Of a stretch of DNA of 64,000 nucleotides, positions 15,594 through 23,026 are shown in pieces. Origin of the DNA: Ciceribacter ferrooxidans (GTDB taxonomy: Bacteria > Pseudomonadota > Alphaproteobacteria > Rhizobiales > Rhizobiaceae); contig NZ_SDVB01000238.1 of the NCBI RefSeq assembly GCF_004137355.1, forward strand, positions 310,001-374,000. Direction: 5' to 3'. The notes under the pieces were generated by a model that was given only the letters and a program-made list of their open reading frames with translations, was not told the origin of the DNA and searched no databases. The translations under genes and the position numbers were made by a program. Every line of letters begins with the position of its first letter. Positions within the stretch are counted from its first letter, which is position 1.

Positions 15594-17306
15594 ATGAACA
15601 TCAAGACCCACATCGCCAAGCAGGGCATGCCGGAAGCCGCGGTGAAGTACCGGCCCTATCCGCAGATCGACATTCCGGACCGCACCTGGCCGGGCAATGC
15701 CATCACCAAGGCGCCGATCTGGTGCTCGGTGGACCTGCGCGACGGCAACCAGGCGCTGATCAACCCGATGGGGCACGACCGCAAGGCCCGCATGTTCCAG
15801 CTGCTCATCGAGATGGGCTTCAAGGAAATCGAGATCGGCTTCCCCTCGGCCTCGCAGACGGATTTCGACTTCGCCCGCTGGTGCGTCGAGGAGGGCAATG
15901 TGCCCGCGGACGTGTCGCTGCAGGTTCTGGTCCAGTGCCGGCCCGAGCTGATCACCCGCACCTTCGAGGCGCTGGAAGGCGCACACAAGCCGATCATCCA
16001 CCTCTACAACTCGACCTCCGAGCTGCAGCGGCGCGTGGTGTTCGGCAAGGATGTCGCGGGCGTCAAGCAAATCGCCGTCGATGCGGCGAAGATGATCACC
16101 GACATGGCGGCGAAGGCCGGCGGCGGCTATCGCTTCGAATATTCGCCGGAAAGCTTCACCGGCACCGAACTCGACGTCGCGCTGGAAATCTCGAACGCGG
16201 TCATCGACATCATCAAGCCGACGGCCGACAACAAGCTGATCCTCAACCTGCCGTCCACCGTCGAGATGTCGACACCGAACATTTATGCCGACATGATCGA
16301 ATGGATGTGCCGCAACATCGACAACCGCGAGAACGTCATCGTCTCCCTGCATCCGCACAATGACCGCGGTACGGGGATCGCGGCCACCGAACTCGGCCTG
16401 ATGGCCGGCGCCGACCGCGTCGAAGGCACGCTCTTCGGCAACGGCGAGCGCACCGGCAATGTCGACATCGTCACGCTGGCGCTCAACATGTTCACGCAAG
16501 GGGTTGATCCGAAACTGGATTGTTCCGATATCGAGCGGATCAAGGCGGTCTACGAATATTCGAACCAGATGGTCATTCCCGAGCGCCATCCTTACGTCGG
16601 CGAACTCGTCTACACGGCCTTTTCCGGCTCGCACCAGGACGCCATCAACAAGGGCATGAAGGCGAGGCGAAAGGCGAATTCTCCGGTCTGGGAAGTGCCG
16701 TATCTGCCGATCGATCCGCAGGACGTCGGCCGCACCTACGAAGCGATCATCCGCATCAACTCGCAGTCCGGCAAGGGCGGCATCGCCTATATCCTGCAGG
16801 AGGACTACGGCATCAACCTGCCGCGCAACCTGCAGGTGGAGTTCCGTGAAGACATCCAGCGGATCACCGACGACGAGGGCGTCGAGCTGCCGTCGAAGCG
16901 CATCTACGAGCGCTTCCTCGAACGCTACGTGATGCAGCCCGAGGCGCGGCTGAAATTCGTCGACCACCACACCTATCCCGACACCGAGCACAAGGGCATG
17001 CGCATCGTCGCGGCCGAGATCACCGACGGCGGCGAGGTGAAGCGCATCGAGGGCAGGGGAACCGGTCCGATCGACGGCTTCATCAACGCGCTCTCGACCT
17101 ATCTCGGCTTCGAGATGTCGGTGCAGGACTATTCCGAGCATTCGCTGCAGCACGGCTCGAATGCCTCGGCGATCGCCTATGTCGAGGTCTCCCATCCGGG
17201 CGGAACGCTGTTCGGCGTCGGCATCAACACCAACATCGTCGCAGCCTCCCTCGAAGCGATCATCTCGGCGGCGAACCGGGTGCTGGAAGAGCGCGCGAAG
17301 GCCTGA
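15594..17306 (+). CDS. leuA: 2-isopropylmalate synthase
   Basis: A 570-aa cytoplasmic enzyme that condenses acetyl-CoA with 2-ketoisovalerate, the first committed step of leucine synthesis. The N-terminal KYRPYPQIDIPDRTWP block and the catalytic-barrel segments WCSVDLRDGNQALINPM and SLHPHNDRGTG (HxH metal ligands) are clear, and a C-terminal regulatory domain of about 130 residues ends the protein; this is the longer LeuA type. I chose ATG 15594, preceded by AAGGAAG, over ATG 15570. Expression is probably attenuated by leucyl-tRNA through the leader at 15304-15429. An alpha/beta hydrolase gene starts three bases after the stop. Confidence 0.95.
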   Translation: MNIKTHIAKQGMPEAAVKYRPYPQIDIPDRTWPGNAITKAPIWCSVDLRDGNQALINPMGHDRKARMFQLLIEMGFKEIEIGFPSASQTDFDFARWCVEEGNVPADVSLQVLVQCRPELITRTFEALEGAHKPIIHLYNSTSELQRRVVFGKDVAGVKQIAVDAAKMITDMAAKAGGGYRFEYSPESFTGTELDVALEISNAVIDIIKPTADNKLILNLPSTVEMSTPNIYADMIEWMCRNIDNRENVIVSLHPHNDRGTGIAATELGLMAGADRVEGTLFGNGERTGNVDIVTLALNMFTQGVDPKLDCSDIERIKAVYEYSNQMVIPERHPYVGELVYTAFSGSHQDAINKGMKARRKANSPVWEVPYLPIDPQDVGRTYEAIIRINSQSGKGGIAYILQEDYGINLPRNLQVEFREDIQRITDDEGVELPSKRIYERFLERYVMQPEARLKFVDHHTYPDTEHKGMRIVAAEITDGGEVKRIEGRGTGPIDGFINALSTYLGFEMSVQDYSEHSLQHGSNASAIAYVEVSHPGGTLFGVGINTNIVAASLEAIISAANRVLEERAKA

Positions 17307-17309
17307 GCG

Positions 17310-18101
17310 ATGGGCCTTTACGCGGAGGTCCGGGGCGACGTCGGAGCTGCGGCGGCACCGCTGGTGCTGCTGCACGGCTTCGGCGGCACGTCCGGCATCT
17401 GGGCGGAGGTGCTCCGGCACCTTCCTCCGGATATCCCCGTTCTCGCCTATGACCTGCCGGGTCATGGGCTTTCGCTTGCCGCCGATGACCTCGGCGGCGC
17501 CGGGCGGATGGCGAAGGCGGTCGCCGCCGATCTCGCTGCGCGGGGGATCGAGCGCTTCCATGTCGCGGGCCATTCCCTCGGCGGGGCCATCGCCGCGATC
17601 CTCGCCCTGAGGGCGCCGGAGAAGGTGGCGAGCCTGACGCTCGTCGCGCCGGGCGGCTTCGGCCCGGAAATCAACGGGTCGGTGCTTTCCGCCTTCGCTC
17701 TCGCCGAGACGGCGGAGGAGATGCGGACTGCGATGGAGGCGATGGTCGCTCCGGCCCATGCGATACCGCAGGACGCGGTGGACGCGATGCTTGCCGCGCG
17801 GCAAGTGCCGGGTGCACGCGCGGCGGTCGGGATAGTCCTGAAGGCCATCCTTTCCGAAACGACGGAGGCCGGCGAGCCACGACAGGGCACATTGCCGGTC
17901 GGCGATCTCCGCAGCCTGCCGATGCCGAAATATCTTCTCTGGGGGATCGAAGACCGCATCCTGCCGGTCGGACAGGCTCAGTCGCTCGAAGGGGCGGCGG
18001 CGATCCGGCTCCTGCCCGCGGCGGGGCACATGCTGCCGGAAGAATGCCCGCAAGAGGTGGCGCGTCTTCTCGTGGCCGCGGTGGGAGCGGTCGCGGCCTG
18101 A
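17310..18101 (+). CDS. Alpha/beta hydrolase
   Basis: A 263-aa hydrolase. The oxyanion-hole segment LLHGFGGTSGIW, the nucleophile elbow GHSLGGAIAA, a likely acid in LLWGIEDRILP and the catalytic His in PAAGHMLPEE are all present and in the expected order. It resembles the AcoC/MhpC/BioH-like esterase group; no substrate can be assigned. Its ATG lies three bases after the leuA TGA, so it is translationally linked to leuA and would share leucine-dependent control. Whether it plays a part in branched-chain metabolism is not shown by the sequence. Confidence 0.85.
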   Translation: MGLYAEVRGDVGAAAAPLVLLHGFGGTSGIWAEVLRHLPPDIPVLAYDLPGHGLSLAADDLGGAGRMAKAVAADLAARGIERFHVAGHSLGGAIAAILALRAPEKVASLTLVAPGGFGPEINGSVLSAFALAETAEEMRTAMEAMVAPAHAIPQDAVDAMLAARQVPGARAAVGIVLKAILSETTEAGEPRQGTLPVGDLRSLPMPKYLLWGIEDRILPVGQAQSLEGAAAIRLLPAAGHMLPEECPQEVARLLVAAVGAVAA

Positions 18102-18111
18102 ACGCTGCGGA

Positions 18112-19020
18112 TTATTCGATCAGGAACTGGTGGTGATCGACCTTCATCTGGCCGCTCGCGCCGGAGATGCAATGGCGGTCCCATTGCAGCCGCCAGGCAT
18201 TCGGTTCTCCGCTGATCGAGAAGAGGTTGTAGCCGGCCGGCGGCTTGTGGCTTCCCGGCCCCTGCGAGGCGGCGGCGATGCCGACGACCGGAACCTTGCG
18301 GCCGTGGCTTTCCAGCCAGTAAAGCGTATTGAAATGGGTGTGCCCGTGCAGCACGAGCTCGGCGCCGCCGACCGAAATCGCCGCGGCGAAGCGGCGGATG
18401 CCGATCATGCGCTTGTGCGAGGAGGTCGCGCCGCGGATCGGCGGATGGTGGATCATCACCACCCGAAAGAGGCCCTCCTCGCCCGCGGCCTTCAGCAGTT
18501 CTGCCGTCTCGCGCGCCTGGCGCTTGCCGAAGTAGCCGGTAGCGGAGAAGGGCGGGGTGGCGAGCGATGTCGAACAGCCGATCAGGGCGACGGGACCGCG
18601 GCGGCGGATATAGGGAAAGAGCTTGTGGCCTTTGCGCCAGATCAGCGGATCGTCGTCGCCGCGCATATAGTCGTACCAGGCCTGCACGGACTCGTCGTGC
18701 GCGCCGGGAACATAGGCGTCGTGGTTGCCGGGAACCACCGAGGTGTCGAGCGGCCCGCCCGCCTCCTTCAGCCATTCGGCGGCGCGGCGGATCTCGATGC
18801 CGGAGGCGAGATTGACGAGGTCGCCGGTGATCGCTAGGTGGTCCGGCGCGTGGCGGCGCAGATCGGCAAGTATCAAATCAAGTGCATTGGCGAAAAGATG
18901 CTTGCGTCGGTTGCGGTGCCAGTTCACATATCCGGTAATGCGCTTCGAGGCGAGTTCACGGATGGTCAGGGCGGGCAGCGGCCCGAGGTGAACGTCGGAG
19001 ATATGCGCGAGCTTGAACAT
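18112..19020 (-). CDS. Metallophosphoesterase (calcineurin-like, CpdA-type)
   Basis: A 302-aa dimetal phosphoesterase. The signature motifs are all visible: DVHLG near residue 9, ITGDLVN, VPGNHD, MIHHPPI and VLHGHTHFN. The family includes 3',5'-cAMP phosphodiesterase CpdA and other nucleotide or phospholipid phosphatases, so the substrate is open. The frame extends to 19122, but ATG 19020 (MFKLAHISDVHLG) puts the first metal motif at its usual distance from the N-terminus. It is divergent from the Nudix gene (41-base gap) and convergent with the hydrolase. Confidence 0.88.
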   Translation of the reverse strand: MFKLAHISDVHLGPLPALTIRELASKRITGYVNWHRNRRKHLFANALDLILADLRRHAPDHLAITGDLVNLASGIEIRRAAEWLKEAGGPLDTSVVPGNHDAYVPGAHDESVQAWYDYMRGDDDPLIWRKGHKLFPYIRRRGPVALIGCSTSLATPPFSATGYFGKRQARETAELLKAAGEEGLFRVVMIHHPPIRGATSSHKRMIGIRRFAAAISVGGAELVLHGHTHFNTLYWLESHGRKVPVVGIAAASQGPGSHKPPAGYNLFSISGEPNAWRLQWDRHCISGASGQMKVDHHQFLIE

Positions 19021-19060
19021 GGCGCCTTCATAAAGGCGCAGCAGACCCGGAGCAAGCCCG

Positions 19061-19552
19061 ATGGGGGAGGACAGGACAATCGAAGAGAAACGCAGCGCCG
19101 CCGCCCGGCTGGTTACACGCATGTTGCACGGCTATTTCGCGATTTCCCGCGGCATGACTCTCGGCGTGCGGGCCGCCTGTTACGACGAGGCTGGCCGCAT
19201 CTTCCTCGTGCGCCATTCCTATGTACCCGGCTGGCACATGCCGGGCGGCGGCGTCGAACGGCGCGAAACGGCGCTGCAGGCGCTGTCGAAGGAGCTGCGC
19301 GAAGAGGGCAATCTCGAAATGACCGGCCCGGCGCAGCTCTTCCACGTCTATTTCAACACCCGCGTCAGCCGCCGCGACCACGTCCTGTTCTACCGGGCGA
19401 ACGTGGTGCAGACGGCGCCGCGCAAGCCAGATCTGGAAATCGTGGAGAGTGGCTTCTTCGCTCTCCACGACCTCCCTCACGGCGTGACGCCGGCGACGCA
19501 GCGACGCCTGCGGGAGCTCAGCGGCGAGGTTCCGCCCGACGATCTCTGGTGA
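19061..19552 (+). CDS. Nudix hydrolase with slightly degenerate Nudix box
   Basis: A 163-aa Nudix-fold protein. The box reads GGVERRETALQALSKELREEGNL: the catalytic Glu cluster (ELREE) is kept, but the consensus Arg is Lys and the consensus Gly near the end is Asn. PGWHMPGGGVERRE precedes it, as usual. The substrate is unknown. The last 35 bases overlap the 3' end of the glutathionyl-hydroquinone reductase gene on the other strand. Divergent from the phosphoesterase. Confidence 0.82.
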   Translation: MGEDRTIEEKRSAAARLVTRMLHGYFAISRGMTLGVRAACYDEAGRIFLVRHSYVPGWHMPGGGVERRETALQALSKELREEGNLEMTGPAQLFHVYFNTRVSRRDHVLFYRANVVQTAPRKPDLEIVESGFFALHDLPHGVTPATQRRLRELSGEVPPDDLW

Positions 19553-20543
19553 GTGCTGCGGCTTCGCAGAGCGCCTCGCGGCCGTGCGGCCGGTCGAGGT
19601 CGAGCTCCGGGCCCACGGGCACGACGCCGGTCGGGTTGATCGTCTTGTGGCTGCGGTAATAGTGCGCCTTGATATGGGCCATATTGACCGTGCCTGCGAC
19701 GCCCGGCACCTGGTAGAGATCGCGCAGGTAGCCCGAGAGGTTCGGATAGTCGGCGATCCGGCGGATGTTGCACTTGAAGTGGCCGACATAGACGGCATCG
19801 AAGCGCACCAGCGTGGTGAAGAGCCGCCAGTCGGCCTCCGTCAGCCGGTCGCCGAAGAGGTAGCGCTGGGTCGAGAGCCGGCCGTCGAGCCAGTCGAGCG
19901 TCTCGAAGAGCGGTAGCACGGCGCTTTCGTAGGCCTCTTGCGTGGTGGCGAAGCCCGCCTTGTAGACCCCGTTGTTGACGGTGTCGTAGATCCGGGCGTT
20001 GATCACGTCGATCTCGGCGCGCAGTTCCTCCGGACAGAAGTCGTCGGTCGAGCCGGTCAGCCCGTCGAAGGCGCGGTTGAACATGCGGATGATCTCGGCC
20101 GACTCGTTCGAGACGATCGTCTGCCGCTTCCTGTCCCAGAGGACGGGCACGGTGACGCGGCCGGTATAGGACGGGTCCGCCCTCACGTAGATGTCGGCAA
20201 GCGTCTTCGCGCCGAACAGGTGGTCGACGGTGCCGCCGTCCTCGCCCTTGAACTCCCAACCCTTCTCCAGCATCAGCGGGTCGACGACCGAGACCGAGAT
20301 CAGGTCCTCGAGCTTCTTCAGCCTGCGGAAGATGAGGGTCCTGTGCGCCCAGGGACAGGCATAGGAGACGTAGAGGTGATAGCGCCCGGCCTCCGCCTCG
20401 AAGCCGCCCGTGCCGCTCGGGCCGGGGGTGCCGTCCGCCGTCACCCAGTTGCGGAAGGCCGACTCACTTCGCCGGAAATGCCCGGCGGTCGCCTTGGTGT
20501 CGTACCATACGTCGTGCCAGACGCCCTCGACGAGCATGCCCAT
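19518..20543 (-). CDS. Glutathionyl-hydroquinone reductase (YqjG/Xi-class GST family)
   Basis: A 341-aa enzyme of the glutathione transferase superfamily. The catalytic Cys is in SYACPWAHRT; the following SVVDPLMLEKGWEF and the C-terminal helical domain with YLFGDRLTEADWRLFTTLVRFDAVY match the GS-HQR family, which reduces glutathionyl-hydroquinones during quinone detoxification. ATG 20543 (MGMLVEGVW) was chosen because the family starts near there; the frame extends to 20651. Its 3' end overlaps the Nudix gene by 35 bases, tail to tail. Confidence 0.88.
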   Translation of the reverse strand: MGMLVEGVWHDVWYDTKATAGHFRRSESAFRNWVTADGTPGPSGTGGFEAEAGRYHLYVSYACPWAHRTLIFRRLKKLEDLISVSVVDPLMLEKGWEFKGEDGGTVDHLFGAKTLADIYVRADPSYTGRVTVPVLWDRKRQTIVSNESAEIIRMFNRAFDGLTGSTDDFCPEELRAEIDVINARIYDTVNNGVYKAGFATTQEAYESAVLPLFETLDWLDGRLSTQRYLFGDRLTEADWRLFTTLVRFDAVYVGHFKCNIRRIADYPNLSGYLRDLYQVPGVAGTVNMAHIKAHYYRSHKTINPTGVVPVGPELDLDRPHGREALCEAAALTRDRRAEPRR

Positions 20544-20805
20544 GACGGATTTCCTTCCTGCTTTGCGGTCTCTTGCCCGGGAAAATATGCCATGGGCCGG
20601 CAATTGCGAGATGCCGATTGCTGAACACTGCGTTTTTCCGATGGACGGCAAAAAAAAATGCTGCTATCGGCGTCGATACCTTATCTGGAAAGACAACCGA
20701 TGGCCGAAACCCGGACCCTGCGACGACGCTGATGTTTTACCCGACGTGCTTACGCGCGTCCCGTGAACCATTTTTCCCTGTCTGTCTGCCGGTCCTGGTC
20801 TTCCC

Positions 20806-21306
20806 ATGAAAAATCACCAGCTTGTCTACCTCACCGAGGATGCGTCGCATGACGCGGCCATCGAACTCATCAACGAAGAAGCCTTCGGCCCCGGCCGGCA
20901 CACCCGTGCCGCCGCGCGCATCCGCGAGCAGGGGTCGCATGACCGGACGCTTTCCTTCATCTGCGCCGACGACGGCGAAACCATCGCCTCGGTGCGCATG
21001 ACGCCGGTCACCGCCGGTTCGGTGAAGGGCCATCTGCTCGGGCCGCTCGCCGTGCGGCCCTCCCACAAGAACATGGGCATCGGCCGCGAGCTCGTCCGCA
21101 TCGCCGTCGAGGCGGCGCGGCGTGCCGGATCGGAAGCCGTCATCCTCGTCGGCGACCCGCCCTATTACATGCCGCTCGGCTTCGAGAAGGTGGCGTGGAA
21201 GGCGCTGGAATTCCCGGGCCCGGTCGATCCCGGCCGGGTGCTCGCCGTGCCGCTTGCCGCCGATGCCCACGAACGGCTCAAGGGCGTGATCGCCTGGCGC
21301 CCCTGA
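20806..21306 (+). CDS. GNAT family N-acetyltransferase (YhbS-like)
   Basis: A 166-aa acetyltransferase. The acetyl-CoA loop HKNMGIGRELVRIAVEAAR and the following PPYYMPLGFEKV segment match YhbS-like GNATs. The substrate is unknown. The 262 bases upstream (20544-20805) contain a run of nine A and no gene I can support. Convergent with a second GNAT gene 12 bases away. Confidence 0.85.
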   Translation: MKNHQLVYLTEDASHDAAIELINEEAFGPGRHTRAAARIREQGSHDRTLSFICADDGETIASVRMTPVTAGSVKGHLLGPLAVRPSHKNMGIGRELVRIAVEAARRAGSEAVILVGDPPYYMPLGFEKVAWKALEFPGPVDPGRVLAVPLAADAHERLKGVIAWRP

Positions 21307-21318
21307 GGCGCAGTCTGC

Positions 21319-21741
21319 TCAGCCGAGCCGCTTCTTCATCCAGGTGATCGAAAAGTCGCCGGCGAAATTCTCCAGTGCCCCGAAGACCTCGTAGCCCTGC
21401 CGCGCATAGGCGCGGCGGGCGTCGGGGTTGATCGTGTCGATATAGGCGCCGGTGCAGCCGCGCGCCTTCGCTTCGTCCTCAGCCATCTGCAGCAGGCGGC
21501 CTGCGAGGCCTCGTCCGCGAAGATTCTCCGGAATGTAGAGGAGCGTCACGTAGAGCCAGCCGCGCCCGGTATAGCCGACGAGCCCGCCCTCGACCTTTCC
21601 CTCACCGTCACGGATCGGAATCATCAGGTCGCGCCGGTCGGTCGGCCCGAGCATCCCGTCGTTATGGGCGAGGATCGCATCACGGATCGCGTCGCGCGCT
21701 TCGTCGGGGACGGTATCGGAGAGAGTGAGATCGAGGGACAT
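21319..21741 (-). CDS. GNAT family N-acetyltransferase
   Basis: A 140-aa GNAT. The acetyl-CoA-binding loop is RGRGLAGRLLQMAEDEAKARG, followed by the family's ARRAYARQGYEVFG strand-helix near the C-terminus. The substrate is unknown. It is convergent with the upstream GNAT but not a close duplicate of it, judging from the different loops and lengths. ATG 21741. Confidence 0.82.
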   Translation of the reverse strand: MSLDLTLSDTVPDEARDAIRDAILAHNDGMLGPTDRRDLMIPIRDGEGKVEGGLVGYTGRGWLYVTLLYIPENLRGRGLAGRLLQMAEDEAKARGCTGAYIDTINPDARRAYARQGYEVFGALENFAGDFSITWMKKRLG

Positions 21742-21785
21742 GGGGCGAGGCTAGGGGGAAGCGGGAGAGGAGTCGAGGGGGGCCT

Positions 21786-22097
21786 TCAGGCGTTAGAACC
21801 CTGTTTTTCGAGCGGCTGGACCGAGAGGCGGAGGCCCATACTTCGAAGGAGAGCGCTGAGGCTCCGCAGCTCCGGATTGCCCTTTTCGGAGAGCGTCCGA
21901 TAGAGCTGGGTCGGGTTGAGGTCCGCCGACTTCGCGACAGCCGTCACACCGCCGAAGGCCTTCGCCATCTGGCGCAGTGTTACCAGCAGCTCGCCCTGGT
22001 CACCATCGGCCAATATCGCATCGAGGGTCGCCGCTGCGAGTTCCGGGTCGTCACGGAAAAGTGCGGCCATGGCGTCGTCGTGAGACTGATCTTTCAT
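21786..22097 (-). CDS. Antitoxin of a HigBA-like (HI1420-family) module
   Basis: A 103-aa antitoxin-like protein. The C-terminal half (QMAKAFGGVTAVAKSADLNPTQLYRTLSEKGNPELRSLSALLRSMG) is the helix-turn-helix of the HI1420/COG3636 antidote family. The toxin gene is immediately upstream on the same strand, the reversed order typical of higBA systems. ATG 22097 (MKDQSHDD) is my choice; an in-frame ATG at 22106 is also possible. It should neutralise the toxin and repress the operon. Confidence 0.8.
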   Translation of the reverse strand: MKDQSHDDAMAALFRDDPELAAATLDAILADGDQGELLVTLRQMAKAFGGVTAVAKSADLNPTQLYRTLSEKGNPELRSLSALLRSMGLRLSVQPLEKQGSNA

Positions 22098-22108
22098 TTT
22101 CCGCATCC

Positions 22109-22432
22109 TCAATCCAGGCGGCTCAGCCAGTCCTGCCAACAAGAGCAGGCTCGCTCGATATCCGCTTCCTGTGTTCGCTTGCTTCCAGCGCACAAGAGCA
22201 GAACCACTGTCTTCCCGGATCGTCCGTAGTAGACACGGTATCCGGGACCTACATCGACACGCAATTCGTAGACGCCACTTCGCAGAGCCTTGAAGTCTCC
22301 AAAGTTGCCCTGTTCGAGCCGGTTCAGGCGCCTGATGATTGCCGTCTTGGCAAGCGGATCGCGCAGGCCGGCAAGCCATTCGACAAAGAGATTTCGACCG
22401 TCGCGCGTCAGGTAGTGCCGGATTTCTAGCAT
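22109..22432 (-). CDS. RelE/ParE-superfamily toxin (HigB/HI1419-like)
   Basis: A 107-aa small basic toxin-like protein. The conserved stretch LAKTAIIRRLNRLEQGNFGDFKALRSGVYELRVDVGPGYRVYYGR is diagnostic of the COG3657 'addiction module killer' family, followed by LLLCAGSKRTQEADI. Members cleave mRNA at the ribosome. The gene precedes and nearly abuts its antitoxin. The ribosome binding site before ATG 22432 is weak. Bases 22433-22681 upstream contain no gene. Confidence 0.82.
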   Translation of the reverse strand: MLEIRHYLTRDGRNLFVEWLAGLRDPLAKTAIIRRLNRLEQGNFGDFKALRSGVYELRVDVGPGYRVYYGRSGKTVVLLLCAGSKRTQEADIERACSCWQDWLSRLD

Positions 22433-22681
22433 GAAATAAGGTTCGTTTAAAGACGAATTTTGTGGGCTGTCTATTGCCGGCCGACGGCAGCCGCAATCGA
22501 TTGTCGAAAAGCTACACCCGGGAATTAGTCAAGCACGATGCCATCTTCTCGAGTATCGCGCGACTATAGGTGGTGATTTGCTTGAATTCCAGTATCGACG
22601 GATAAGCCACCGTCCTTTTCCGCCCAAACCCGGAACTTCCTCGCCCTCCCGACATTTTCACGAACGTGAAAGGAGGCCCGG

Positions 22682-23017
22682 ATGATGGATTTCTGGAAGA
22701 CGGAAGAGCGTCTCTGGCGCGAGGGTGCGCCAGCCTACGAAGAGCTGATGACCGGGGACTGCATCATGGTTTTCGGTCCGGTCGGTATTCTGGAGCGCGA
22801 CCGCATCGCCGAGAGCATACGCGCCGCGCCGCGCTGGTCCTCCGTCGAAATGTCGGACCAGATCGTGCGCGAGCACGGCGGCAAGGTGGTGATCCTGGCC
22901 TATCGTGCGCGGGCGGAGCGCGAAGGTGGCGGGGCTTACGATGCCTGCTGTACGTCGACCTATATCCGCGAAGGAGACGTCTGGCGGATCGCGCATCATC
23001 AGCAATCGCCGGTCTAG
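22682..23017 (+). CDS. NTF2-like (DUF4440/SnoaL-type) protein
   Basis: A 111-aa protein with the NTF2-like cone fold signature: N-terminal helix FWKTEERLWREGAPAYEELMTGDCIMVF, central strand VVILAYRARAER and the terminal TSTYIREGDVWRIAHHQQSPV typical of DUF4440. AGGAGG lies six bases before ATG 22682. Function unknown; such proteins can be small hydrolases, isomerases or binding proteins. Convergent with the BatA-type operon. Confidence 0.75.
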   Translation: MMDFWKTEERLWREGAPAYEELMTGDCIMVFGPVGILERDRIAESIRAAPRWSSVEMSDQIVREHGGKVVILAYRARAEREGGGAYDACCTSTYIREGDVWRIAHHQQSPV

Positions 23018-23026
23018 CGGACTGCC

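Noticed and set aside
15555-18053. 832-aa open frame on the minus strand
   Set aside because: Antisense to leuA and the hydrolase; the sequence is Arg/Asp-rich and matches no family.
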